From contig JAFGNQ010000489.1 of the NCBI GenBank assembly GCA_016926925.1, positions 1 to 9,798 of the forward strand: DNA of 9,798 nt. The letters are read 5' to 3'. The stretch is from Candidatus Aminicenantota bacterium (GTDB taxonomy: Bacteria; Acidobacteriota; Aminicenantia; Aminicenantales; Aminicenantaceae). Made by a program: the position numbers and the translations under genes. Of the stretch, positions 1 through 6,806 are shown piece after piece. The notes under the pieces were generated by a model, which saw only the letters and a program-made list of their open reading frames with translations, searched no databases and was not told where the DNA came from. Positions within the stretch are counted from its first letter, which is position 1, and each line of letters begins with the position of its first letter.

Positions 1-872
1 ACAACGGGAGATCCATCACCTCCCCTGCGGTCGGTGAGAGCCCTTATCTTTCCGTCGGCGACCCCCACTTCGTACAATTCCGTATCCATGGTGTTAAGTT
101 CCCAATCCTGCCTTCGATTCGCCGAGAGGATGATGTGTTTGTTGTCCGGAGTCCATGAGAGCCCGGCATCGCCGAATGCACCGTAAGGATGATGGAAATT
201 TCCATGCGTGATCTGCCGGGGCGTTCCCCCTTCGGAAGGCATGACAAAGACCTGCGTGTAACCTTTGCTGATCTGATAACCGATTCCGTCGAACCGGTAG
301 ATCGTCTTGTCGATGATCGTTGCCGGGGGGGCCCACCTTGCCCCTGGGGGGACTGGAGGAAGTTGGGCAATGGTTCTCGGCATGGAAGGCACCGGCGCCG
401 AAAAAGCGATCCATTTCCCGTCAGACGACCAGGATACCCCGCTGGGAGGGAAGAGGAGATTGGTGAGCATGACCGTTTGCTCGGTGTCCATCCATCGCTT
501 GTACATCTGGGGTTTCCCATCTTTGTCCGAGATGTAGACGATCATGCTTCCGTCCGGAGACCAGCGGGGCGAGCCGTCATGTGAGAGACCGCTCGTCAAA
601 GGTCGGTTTTCCTTGCCGTCGAAATCGACGATCCAGAGATTGGAATAGAACTGATCGCTCAGGATATCTGCAAAATTCCGCACGTAGACAATTTTTTTGC
701 CGCAAGGGGAAATCCGTGGATCCGAGATCCACTCGAAGTCGAAGTAATCGTTCGCCGTAAAAAATTTCGAAAGGTCCCTTCCCTGGGAATCGGCGGCATA
801 AGACTGAGAAACGGGAACCATAGCCGCCAGAATAAACAGAAAAAGAAGACACCCTGCAATTTTTTTAGACAT
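1..872 (-). CDS. S9-family peptidase (acylaminoacyl-peptidase-like), N-terminal part, cut by window edge
   Basis: An open frame of 290 codons runs from an ATG at 872-870 off the left edge without a stop. A strong AAGGAGGG ribosome site lies 5-6 bases before the ATG. Residues 1-26 look like a Sec signal peptide: SKK, a hydrophobic core (LLFLFILAAM), then a likely cut near SYA/ADS, so the protein should be exported. The rest seen is a beta-propeller with PD40/TolB-like repeats: SPCGKKIVYV (55-64), SPRWSPDGSMIVYIS (101-115), WSSDGKWIAFSA (148-159) and WTPDNKHIILSAN (240-252). The stretch around IIDKTIYRFDGIGY (186-199) is the linker usually found in S9 prolyl-oligopeptidase-type aminopeptidases, which separates this from plain TolB. 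The Ser-Asp-His hydrolase domain would lie to the left and is not seen. It follows the VOC gene by 89 bp on the same strand; a functional link is doubtful. Family call fairly sure, substrate unknown. Confidence 0.8.
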   Translation of the reverse strand, partial: MSKKIAGCLLFLFILAAMVPVSQSYAADSQGRDLSKFFTANDYFDFEWISDPRISPCGKKIVYVRNFADILSDQFYSNLWIVDFDGKENRPLTSGLSHDGSPRWSPDGSMIVYISDKDGKPQMYKRWMDTEQTVMLTNLLFPPSGVSWSSDGKWIAFSAPVPSMPRTIAQLPPVPPGARWAPPATIIDKTIYRFDGIGYQISKGYTQVFVMPSEGGTPRQITHGNFHHPYGAFGDAGLSWTPDNKHIILSANRRQDWELNTMDTELYEVGVADGKIRALTDRRGGDGSPV

Positions 873-961
873 TTTTTCCCTCCTTCTTCGAATAAAGCGG
901 GAACCATTCAGCCCAGACCACGAAATTGGCGAAAACGCTTCCCTGATGGAAATCTCGTTTC

Positions 962-1390
962 TTACTTCTCGTATTTGCCGTCGATGATCTCGGTCAGGAT
1001 ACCGTGCATGGGTGCGGGATGGATGAAGGCGAAGTTTCTCTTGTATTCGGCAAAGAACCTTGGTTTTTGGTCGATAAGCTTGACATTGTTTTTTTTGAGC
1101 TTATCGAGCGATTCTCCGCAGTTGTCCACGTTGTAGCTGATCAACATGACCCCCTCGCCCCGCCTCTGGATGAACTTAGCCACTTCTCCTGTGCCGTCCA
1201 TGTCCTCCATAACTTCGACGGCCGTCGGCCCGACCATGAAACCCGTGACCCGGATCTTTTCCGGTTCATCCACGTAGCGGTAGGCCACTTCCCAACCGAA
1301 GGCATCGACGTAGTCCTTTTCCGCCTTTTTCACGTCGTTGACCGCGATACAAATGTGATCCACGTAATTCGTTTTAACTTTTTCCGTCAT
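962..1390 (-). CDS. VOC (glyoxalase-fold) protein, methylmalonyl-CoA epimerase-like
   Basis: A 142-residue protein with an ideal AAGGAGGT ribosome site 5 bases before the ATG. Length and fold markers match methylmalonyl-CoA epimerases: DHICIAVNDV near the N-terminus with His12, an acidic residue in AVEV (Glu59), RGEGVMLISYNVDN (77-90), and a C-terminal HPAPMHGILTEI (124-135) with Glu134. In true epimerases the metal is held by a His near residue 12, a residue of the second strand, a His in the GxGxHHI motif and a C-terminal Glu. Here the HH pair is replaced by Met82-Leu83, so one metal ligand appears to be missing. It may therefore be a VOC protein with another role, for example an isomerase or binding protein for the acyl-CoA made by its neighbours. 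It is the last gene of the minus-strand set, 134 bp after the ferredoxin gene. No mutase gene for a methylmalonyl-CoA pathway is nearby. Fold call sure, activity not. Confidence 0.8.
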   Translation of the reverse strand: MTEKVKTNYVDHICIAVNDVKKAEKDYVDAFGWEVAYRYVDEPEKIRVTGFMVGPTAVEVMEDMDGTGEVAKFIQRRGEGVMLISYNVDNCGESLDKLKKNNVKLIDQKPRFFAEYKRNFAFIHPAPMHGILTEIIDGKYEK

Positions 1391-1435
1391 ATCGTACCTC
1401 CTTCCCTTGAGTCATCTAAGCGGATCTCTTTTATC

Positions 1436-1471
1436 GTGAAAAATCCGACTGGAGCAAAAACATCTCCAGCC
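1436..1471 (-). terminator. Hairpin with T-tract between ferredoxin and VOC genes (terminator or attenuator)
   Basis: Read on the minus strand, GGCTGGAG and CTCCAGTC (1471-1464 and 1454-1447) pair over 8 bp with one G-T wobble and a 9-base loop. The stem is followed by GGATTTTTC. This resembles a modest intrinsic terminator. It lies after the ferredoxin stop and before the VOC start, so it could partly uncouple VOC expression from the upstream genes. The T-tract is only five bases and starts three bases after the stem, so strength is uncertain. Confidence 0.45.
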
Positions 1472-1524
1472 ATTTTCATCTCGAGGCCTGTCAGCCCATA
1501 TAAAAGGGAAGAGATCCATCTCCG

Positions 1525-1842
1525 TTAAATCCTGGAAATGTAGGGTGTGTTGCCCGACTCCGGCGCTCCCGGTGGGAGCTTGAACAGAATGGCCCCTTCC
1601 ACCGGGCAGGCTTCGAAGCACTCGCCGCACTGCTGGCAGAGGTCCAAGACAATGGCCGCTTTCCCTTTATGAAACCCGATGATATCCGGAGGGCAGGCCC
1701 TGGCACAGGCACCGCAGCCCGTGCACCTGTAGGCGTCGATCCACGGATACAGGCCCATGTGGCTCGTACCCGAATGCGGATAGACGCTCATCCTTGTTCC
1801 CGGGATCCGGGGTTTTGCACTCGCTATTTTATTGTGAATCAT
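1525..1842 (-). CDS. Dicluster 2x[4Fe-4S] ferredoxin-type protein
   Basis: A 105-residue protein with two complete [4Fe-4S] motifs: C40-TG-C43-GA-C46-ARA-C50-P and C69-QQ-C72-GE-C75-FEA-C79-P. The spacing is that of bacterial 2x[4Fe-4S] ferredoxins, so it should carry electrons at low potential in the cytoplasm. It has no signal peptide or membrane segment. A basic, proline-containing extension of about 39 residues precedes the first cluster, and a tail (LPPGAPESGNTPYISRI) follows the second. The start at 1842 has a weak AAAGGGG site about 7 bases upstream; in-frame Met18 or Met29 are possible later starts. It lies 48 bp downstream of the large flavoprotein gene on the same strand, so it is probably its electron partner or a small subunit. 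Fold and clusters are certain; the partner is inferred. Confidence 0.9.
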   Translation of the reverse strand: MIHNKIASAKPRIPGTRMSVYPHSGTSHMGLYPWIDAYRCTGCGACARACPPDIIGFHKGKAAIVLDLCQQCGECFEACPVEGAILFKLPPGAPESGNTPYISRI

Positions 1843-1890
1843 TGTTCGCCCCTTTCATGAATTTTCTCTATGGCCATTCCCCACACGCCC

Positions 1891-3918
1891 TCAGAAGCGC
1901 ATTCCCAGGCGATATCCGTCTTGAATGGCATCGATACCACGGCGCACCCAAACGCAGTCGCCTATCATGGCCACGTCTCCTTTCAGGGCGCCGTAGCCTA
2001 ATTCCTTATTGGGTATGAGCCGGGCAAGAATCACCGTATCCGCCGGGACCTTTTGATCCTTGAACTGTGTCTTTTCCTTTGTCTTCCTGTCGACAATCAT
2101 CCAATCGGCAACCACTCCGTCATCTGCGATCTCTTTGACATTTCCAAAGGTCAGCTCTTTGACTTTGGCACCTTTCAACCGAAGCCGGTATCTCCAAATG
2201 TAGGAGGGGTTGACATCCGCCCCAAACCTGGGGGCAGGATCGATCAGGGCAATACTCGGATTTTCGATTCCCAGCTTTTCCAGTTTATCTATGACATAGA
2301 GTGTCAAGGATATGGCTGCTCCTGATCCTCCCAGTATGACCACATTCTTTCCGGGATCGACCTTCCCGGTGAAGACATCGAACATACTCACCACATGCGA
2401 TTTGTCCGCACCTGGAATATCAGGCACTTCCGGCACGGCTCCCGTTGCAATAACTAAAGAGTCCGGTTTTTCCTTTTCCAGAAGCTCCTTGGTCACAGCC
2501 GAGTTGAATACAAATTTCGCGCCGAATTTATCGCACTGGGCTTTCATATGGTTGACCCAGCGCATGAACTCCTGGTCATCCCAGTATTTCCCTGAATCTT
2601 CGCCCCAGGGATTCCTCGAGGCATAGTACCACTGGCCGCCGACATTGTCCGTCTTCTCATAGACCGTGACGTCATGCCCCTTTTCCGCAGCGATCTTGGC
2701 TGCTTGCAGACCGGCGATGCCGGCTCCGACCACGATGATTTTTCGCTTGATATCAGTCTGGGGAAAGCCGTAGTAACCCCACTCCCGCTCACTCTCATGG
2801 CTGCAGGACGGCCGCACTGTGCAGGTCACCGGCGCATCACGGAAAAGCCGCGCCAAACAGACCTGGCAGGCGATACAGGGAATGATATCCTCTTGCACAT
2901 CCCACATGATCTTGTTGGGCAGAGCGGGATCGGCGATCTGAGGGCGGCACATCTCCCAGATATCCAGTTTGCCTTCTGCGATGGCCTTTTCCGGAATTTC
3001 GGGCACAAAGAGCCGGTAGGCCATACTGACTGGGATACCCAATTCCTTCTTTGTTCGTTCGGCCACATAAAGCCACTTGCCCATGGGGATGTCTCTGGAA
3101 ATGACCGAGCCCAAGGATTCCTGCCAGCCGACGGTGACGCTCAAGTAGTCGCACCCCGCTTTTTCGGCGATTCTGAGTGACTCCATGCTCTCTTCTTCCG
3201 TGTTTCCCCCCCGGTCATCCAGCATCTCCCAGCCGCAGAGTCGGATCCCGATCGCTTTATCCGATCCGAGTTCCTTGCGGATTCCTTCGATGATCTTCCG
3301 CACCATGGCACATCGTCCCTGGATGTCGCCGCCGTACTCATCGCTCCTCCAGTTCGTGTAGGAGGAGACGAAGTTCGAGAGTAGGTAACCGACGATACCG
3401 GAAATTTCGATGATGTCGTATCCGGCTTCAACGGCCCTTCGGGCGCCGTCGATATGCTCCTGGATGCACTCTTCGACCGCGGGGGTGCTCATCTTCCTGG
3501 GAGGACGGAAGCGGCGCAGCCGCTGAGGGATGACAGAGGGACCGACCGTGTAATCAAGATTGATGCCTCCGACCCGGCCGCAGTGCATCAGTTGAAGACA
3601 AGCCAGGGCATCCCCTTGGTGGATGATATCGGCCATTTTTTTCAACCCCGGAATGAACTTGTCGTCCCAGATCCCCATCATGCCGACATATCCCTGACCT
3701 TCACCTCTGGGATCGGTATAGGCCCCCTGTGTCGTCACAATTCCAGAGCCGCCCCGGGCATGAGCCTCGATGTAGGCCAGTTCTTTCTCCGAGACAAAAC
3801 CGTCGCTGTAGTTGAAATTCGTCTCGGTCGAAGCATACTTTATCCTATTCTTTGCCCAAAGTTTCCCGATCTTTATCGGGCTGAAGATATGTGGGTATTT
3901 CTTTTCGCCTGGCAGCAT
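1891..3918 (-). CDS. FMN/FAD/[4Fe-4S] reductase of the old-yellow-enzyme family (2,4-dienoyl-CoA reductase / trimethylamine dehydrogenase type)
   Basis: This 675-residue protein has the full layout of the family. An FMN TIM barrel spans about 8-345. A [4Fe-4S] site follows (Cys348, 351, 354, 366). An FAD/NAD(P)-binding half spans 392-675, with the first dinucleotide motif VGAGIAG (397-403) ending at Glu421 and a second, odd one, LGGSGAAIS (529-537). The Cys spacing 2-2-11 is nearer trimethylamine dehydrogenase (2-2-12) than E. coli FadH (2-3-11). Barrel hallmarks are TNWRSDEYGG (188-197) and GWQES (264-268). Where FadH has catalytic Glu/Tyr and His, this protein keeps Tyr178 but has Val176 and Gln266, so classic dienoyl-CoA reductase chemistry is doubtful. 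Enoate reductases and the ATP-independent naphthoyl-CoA reductases share this architecture and are alternatives. AAGGAGG lies 5-6 bases before the ATG. It heads the minus-strand set, with a ferredoxin gene next. Confidence 0.88.
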   Translation of the reverse strand: MLPGEKKYPHIFSPIKIGKLWAKNRIKYASTETNFNYSDGFVSEKELAYIEAHARGGSGIVTTQGAYTDPRGEGQGYVGMMGIWDDKFIPGLKKMADIIHQGDALACLQLMHCGRVGGINLDYTVGPSVIPQRLRRFRPPRKMSTPAVEECIQEHIDGARRAVEAGYDIIEISGIVGYLLSNFVSSYTNWRSDEYGGDIQGRCAMVRKIIEGIRKELGSDKAIGIRLCGWEMLDDRGGNTEEESMESLRIAEKAGCDYLSVTVGWQESLGSVISRDIPMGKWLYVAERTKKELGIPVSMAYRLFVPEIPEKAIAEGKLDIWEMCRPQIADPALPNKIMWDVQEDIIPCIACQVCLARLFRDAPVTCTVRPSCSHESEREWGYYGFPQTDIKRKIIVVGAGIAGLQAAKIAAEKGHDVTVYEKTDNVGGQWYYASRNPWGEDSGKYWDDQEFMRWVNHMKAQCDKFGAKFVFNSAVTKELLEKEKPDSLVIATGAVPEVPDIPGADKSHVVSMFDVFTGKVDPGKNVVILGGSGAAISLTLYVIDKLEKLGIENPSIALIDPAPRFGADVNPSYIWRYRLRLKGAKVKELTFGNVKEIADDGVVADWMIVDRKTKEKTQFKDQKVPADTVILARLIPNKELGYGALKGDVAMIGDCVWVRRGIDAIQDGYRLGMRF

Positions 3919-4029
3919 GCAGTCCTCCTTATAAGTGATTGAATTTATACGGAAAATTCCCTGTTATACTGATTTTGGTTTTTTTTCCCTTAATGAACAC
4001 GAGTAAAAGATTATATTGAAAATTATGTG

Positions 4030-4039
4030 CTTTGCAAAG
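4030..4039. repeat. Perfect 10-bp palindrome CTTTGCAAAG
   Basis: CTTTGCAAAG is its own reverse complement and sits in the AT-rich part of the divergent intergenic region, 112 bp upstream of the left-facing reductase start. It might be a regulator half-site or operator core, but a 10-bp palindrome can also occur by chance and the symmetry does not extend further. Confidence 0.3.
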
Positions 4040-4140
4040 AATAAATAATTCCTCCAGAAAATCAAAAGCAGTCGATTCCACACCGTTCGTCGTGCTGTGC
4101 GGATTCGAGGTGAGACATGAACTTTCCAAAAATTTGCTTG

Positions 4141-4150
4141 CTGCCGGCAG
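4141..4150. repeat. Perfect 10-bp palindrome CTGCCGGCAG upstream of the right-facing promoter
   Basis: CTGCCGGCAG is self-complementary and ends 25 bp before the -35 box of the right-facing promoter, a usual place for an activator. It is GC-rich inside an otherwise AT-rich region. The symmetry stops at the tenth base. No known regulator motif is recognised; the role is a guess. Confidence 0.35.
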
Positions 4151-4175
4151 TCAAAGGGAGGGAGTTTTGAAATCC

Positions 4176-4203
4176 TTGACATCGAATCCGGGGACGCTAT
4201 AAG
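4176..4203 (+). promoter_or_regulatory. Sigma-70-type promoter of the CoA-transferase/molybdenum enzyme operon
   Basis: TTGACA (4176-4181) and TATAAG (4198-4203) match the consensus at 6/6 and 5/6 bases with a 16-bp spacer. Transcription would begin near 4210, leaving an untranslated leader of about 65 bases before the TTG start at 4277. This is the best promoter seen in the window and faces the four-gene operon. Confidence 0.6.
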
Positions 4204-4276
4204 ATTGAGCACGACTGCGGAGCAAATGGGCCATCATACAAATGTGTGCCCGGCAAAGAGAGTTTAGGGGAATCTT

Positions 4277-5479
4277 TTGAAGAAGCAGACGATTGTCAGC
4301 CTGGAACAAGCGCTGACATTGACATATGCCACGCTGCGGTTTGTACATCTCGGTTGGAGAGTAATAAAAATCGAACCTACTCCCGTACCCGGACGCAAAT
4401 CCAAAGGAGATCCCAACCGATACATCGGCCGCCCTTTTGCAGGAGAGGACCGCCACAGCTATTTTATCGCTCCTAATCTGGGCAAAGAAGCCATAGCCAT
4501 AGATTTGAAGCAGGAACAAGGTCGAATTCTTCTCAAACGCCTCGTCAGAGAACTCGATGCCGACGTATTCTGCACCAATACCATGCCCTCCAGGCACGGC
4601 AAACTCGGCATCGATTATGAATCCCTGAGGAAAGAGAAAGAAGACCTGATATGGTGCTGCATCTCGGCCATGGGGTTGGCATATCCCGATGTTCCAGGAT
4701 ACGATCCTGTGATGCAGGCACTCTGTGGCTACATGGATCTCACCGGTCACGCCGATGGACCGCCGCTCCAATGCGGTCCCCCGCTCGTCGACCTCAAAGC
4801 CGGAGATGAGGCCGTTATCCAGATCATGCTGGCTTTGATGGAGCGGGCCGAAACAGGAAGGGGCAAACAGATCGACATTTCCATGGCCCAAGCCGCCGTG
4901 TCCTGGCTTCATACTTTTCTTCCCATGCTGGATATGGGAAGCCCTCCTTCTGAATTGAAACGCTCGGGAAACGAGCACCGTCAATTCATTCCCGTAAATG
5001 CCTACAGGGCTGTGGATGGTTATGTCTATGTTGCCCTGGGCAGCGATGCCCAGTGGCAGCGTTTTGTCCGGCAGCCGATGTTTTCTTCTCTGGATGAAGA
5101 GAGGTATGCGACCAACGAAGGACGTCGTAAAGATAAAAAGGAGCTGCACGCATCCATCGAAGCCATAACCAAACAACACGCATCCGAAGTCGTGTCTCTG
5201 GCGTTGAAAGAGGCGGCCATCCCCCACTCTCCCATTACACCCATCGAGAGGGTCGCGGATCTGCCGTTCGTTCGTTCAACGGCATTGAAAGCCGTATCTC
5301 CCGAGGGTAAAACTGTCCGGCTCCCGCCTCCGGCCGTGATGACGGACCACCTCGAAGATTTGGAGAGAACGCTTCCTTTCGCTCCGTCATACGGTGAACA
5401 CACCGACGCCCTTCTTTCCGAGATCGGGCTTTCCCCGTCGGAGATTGCAGAGCTGAGAGACAGGAAAGTGGTGGCATGA
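4277..5479 (+). CDS. CaiB/BaiF family (class III) CoA-transferase
   Basis: A 400-residue protein of the family that moves CoA between organic acids through an aspartyl-CoA intermediate. Family marks are LGWRVIKIEP (25-34), GDPNRYIG (44-51), LGKEAIAIDLK (68-78), PGYDPVMQALCGYMDLTG (140-157), and PLVDLKAG (169-176) followed by ERAETGRGKQIDISM (189-203). Asp172 fits the catalytic Asp (Asp169 in formyl-CoA transferase). The start is TTG: an in-frame TAG at 4265-4267 rules out a longer protein, and AGGGGA lies about 6 bases upstream. The N-terminus lacks a few residues of the usual PLxGxRVL strand. Length is normal. It opens the operon and its stop overlaps the next start, so it probably supplies the CoA thioester that the molybdenum enzyme uses. 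The acid and CoA donor cannot be told from sequence. Confidence 0.9.
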   Translation: MKKQTIVSLEQALTLTYATLRFVHLGWRVIKIEPTPVPGRKSKGDPNRYIGRPFAGEDRHSYFIAPNLGKEAIAIDLKQEQGRILLKRLVRELDADVFCTNTMPSRHGKLGIDYESLRKEKEDLIWCCISAMGLAYPDVPGYDPVMQALCGYMDLTGHADGPPLQCGPPLVDLKAGDEAVIQIMLALMERAETGRGKQIDISMAQAAVSWLHTFLPMLDMGSPPSELKRSGNEHRQFIPVNAYRAVDGYVYVALGSDAQWQRFVRQPMFSSLDEERYATNEGRRKDKKELHASIEAITKQHASEVVSLALKEAAIPHSPITPIERVADLPFVRSTALKAVSPEGKTVRLPPPAVMTDHLEDLERTLPFAPSYGEHTDALLSEIGLSPSEIAELRDRKVVA

Positions 5480-6330
5480 TCCGGTTTGACTATTTTCGCC
5501 CCTCATCTCTCGAAGAGGCCTTCAAGCTCAAACGCACGTATTCCGGTGCGATTTATGTCTCCGGTGCAACGGATGTGATGGTCCGGATCAAAAACCGGGA
5601 GTTGCGTCCTCCCGTCCTCATCTCGTTAAGGAACATCCCGGAGCTTTCGTCGATAGAGATCAACGGAGGTGCCTGCATAGGTGCTCTCGTAACCATCAGC
5701 GACATATCAAAGAATCCGGATCTGGATCGGAGGTATTCGGTCCTGGTCCAGGCCGCCCGGAGATTGGGCAGCGTACAAATCCGGAATGCGGCGACTGTGG
5801 GCGGGAACCTCTGCAACTGCTCTCCCTGTGCCGACACGGCTACTCCTCTTCTCGTTCTCGAGGCGAAGGTCAGACTCCGAAGTCCTGAAAAAACGCGCGA
5901 GATCCCCATCCGGGATTTTTTTAAAGGTCCGGGAGAAGCCGCTCTTATGGGGGACGAAATGCTGACGGAAATCAAATTGGATCCACCCGAGGAGGGTACG
6001 AGAGCCATCTTCTTGAAGAAAGGCCGCGTTAAAATGGATCTGGCAGTAGCCAGTGTGGCCGTTCTCGTAGTATGGGACGGAAAACGGTGTTCGAAAGTGC
6101 GCATTGCCGCAGGTTCTGTCGCCCCGGTTCCTCTCCGTCTTGACAGAGTCGAAAAGCTGCTCGAAGGAAGCCCACTTTCCAAAGATTTGCTGACCGAAGC
6201 CCAAAAATTGGCCGAAGAATCCGTTTCGCCCATCACGGATATCAGATCCACGGAAGAATACCGCAGACGCATCATCGGTGTCTACGTAAAGCGGAGTCTG
6301 GAGCAGCTCCTCGCGGGGAACTGGAAATGA
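5476..6330 (+). CDS. FAD-binding subunit of xanthine-dehydrogenase-family molybdenum hydroxylase (CoxM/XdhB/HcrB type)
   Basis: A 284-residue FAD subunit that passes electrons between the [2Fe-2S] subunit and an outside carrier. FAD-binding marks are SGATDVMV (29-36) and the glycine-rich RNAATVGGNLCNCSPCAD (103-120). A C-terminal CO-dehydrogenase flavoprotein domain begins near 160 (AIFLKKGRVKMDLAVASVAV, then AAGSVAPVPLR). The closest guess by context is the beta subunit of 4-hydroxybenzoyl-CoA reductase. That protein, however, carries an insert of about 40 residues with a third kind of cluster, [4Fe-4S], right after GGNLC, and this one does not. Three cysteines (113, 115, 118) remain there. 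The ATG at 5476 overlaps the CoA-transferase stop by 4 bp, and AGGAAAG precedes it. Fold certain, exact enzyme unknown. Confidence 0.9.
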   Translation: MIRFDYFRPSSLEEAFKLKRTYSGAIYVSGATDVMVRIKNRELRPPVLISLRNIPELSSIEINGGACIGALVTISDISKNPDLDRRYSVLVQAARRLGSVQIRNAATVGGNLCNCSPCADTATPLLVLEAKVRLRSPEKTREIPIRDFFKGPGEAALMGDEMLTEIKLDPPEEGTRAIFLKKGRVKMDLAVASVAVLVVWDGKRCSKVRIAAGSVAPVPLRLDRVEKLLEGSPLSKDLLTEAQKLAEESVSPITDIRSTEEYRRRIIGVYVKRSLEQLLAGNWK

Positions 6331-6806
6331 AGCGAAAAATATCTTTTGTATTGAACGGCTCTGCGGTCTGTGTCGAAACGGGAGGTCATCTCCGTCTTAT
6401 CGATCTATTGCGCGATGTTTTGGGAATGACGGGCACAAAAGAAGGCTGCGGTGAAGGCGAGTGCGGCGCCTGTACGGTCATTGTCGACGGGCTGGCCCTA
6501 AACTCCTGTCTCTATCCGGCTCTCGAAGTAGAAGGCAAGGAGGTCCTGACCATCGAAGGGCTGCAAGGCCCTGATAATGAATTGTCCGTTCTTCAGACGG
6601 CTTTTGTCGAAAACGGAGCCATTCAGTGCGGGTTTTGCACGCCAGGCATGGTCATGTCCGCCAAGGCCCTGCTCGATGCCAATCCCGACCCGACGGAGAG
6701 TGAAATCAGGGATGCTCTTCAGGGAAACCTGTGCCGCTGCACCGGTTATATCCAAATCATAGAAGCCGTAAAAAATGCAGCAGCGAAAAAGAGAGAATCC
6801 TCATGA
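6327..6806 (+). CDS. [2Fe-2S] subunit of xanthine-dehydrogenase-family molybdenum hydroxylase (CoxS/HcrC type)
   Basis: A 159-residue small subunit with both clusters complete. The plant-ferredoxin-type cluster is bound by Cys41, Cys46, Cys49 and Cys61 (GCGEGECGAC). The helical-domain cluster is bound by Cys101, Cys104, Cys136 and Cys138 (QCGFC and CRC). Gln100 before CGFC is the residue that normally contacts the molybdopterin cofactor. It relays electrons between the molybdenum site and the FAD subunit. Length is typical for a separate subunit. Its ATG at 6327 overlaps the FAD-subunit stop (ATGA) and its own stop overlaps the next start the same way, which points to translational coupling and fixed stoichiometry. 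GGGGA lies upstream at a workable distance. Confidence 0.95.
   Translation: MKRKISFVLNGSAVCVETGGHLRLIDLLRDVLGMTGTKEGCGEGECGACTVIVDGLALNSCLYPALEVEGKEVLTIEGLQGPDNELSVLQTAFVENGAIQCGFCTPGMVMSAKALLDANPDPTESEIRDALQGNLCRCTGYIQIIEAVKNAAAKKRESS

Larger units (their letters stand above)
3919..4276. other. Divergent intergenic control region
   Basis: This 358-bp stretch separates the two divergent gene sets and must hold the promoters of both. About 3940-4070 is markedly AT-rich, unlike the flanking genes. It contains two perfect 10-bp palindromes, CTTTGCAAAG (4030-4039) and CTGCCGGCAG (4141-4150), and one good promoter facing right. I could not pick a convincing -35/-10 pair for the left-facing genes, although TATAA-like strings occur at about 3944-3950 and 3963-3968 when read on the minus strand. 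Short open frames here have no ribosome site and look spurious. No RNA gene was recognised. Confidence 0.7.

Noticed and set aside
44..584. Several frames on both strands over the first 600 bases
   Set aside because: They are shadows of the peptidase frame that reads off the left edge from 872, which has a signal peptide, a strong ribosome site and PD40 repeats.
3929..4212. Two short minus-strand frames (66 and 82 codons) in the divergent intergenic region
   Set aside because: Neither has a ribosome site, they overlap each other in different frames, and they cover the region where the promoters must lie.
4151..5227. A 358-codon open frame on the minus strand opposite the CoA-transferase gene
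   Set aside because: It lies antisense to a well-conserved gene, shows no recognisable family features, and is explained by codon bias of the sense strand.
6731..6802. A 24-codon upstream extension of the molybdenum subunit
   Set aside because: It overlaps the conserved CRC cluster region of the [2Fe-2S] gene in another frame, does not look like the family, and the ATG at 6803 has the same overlap as the other junctions.
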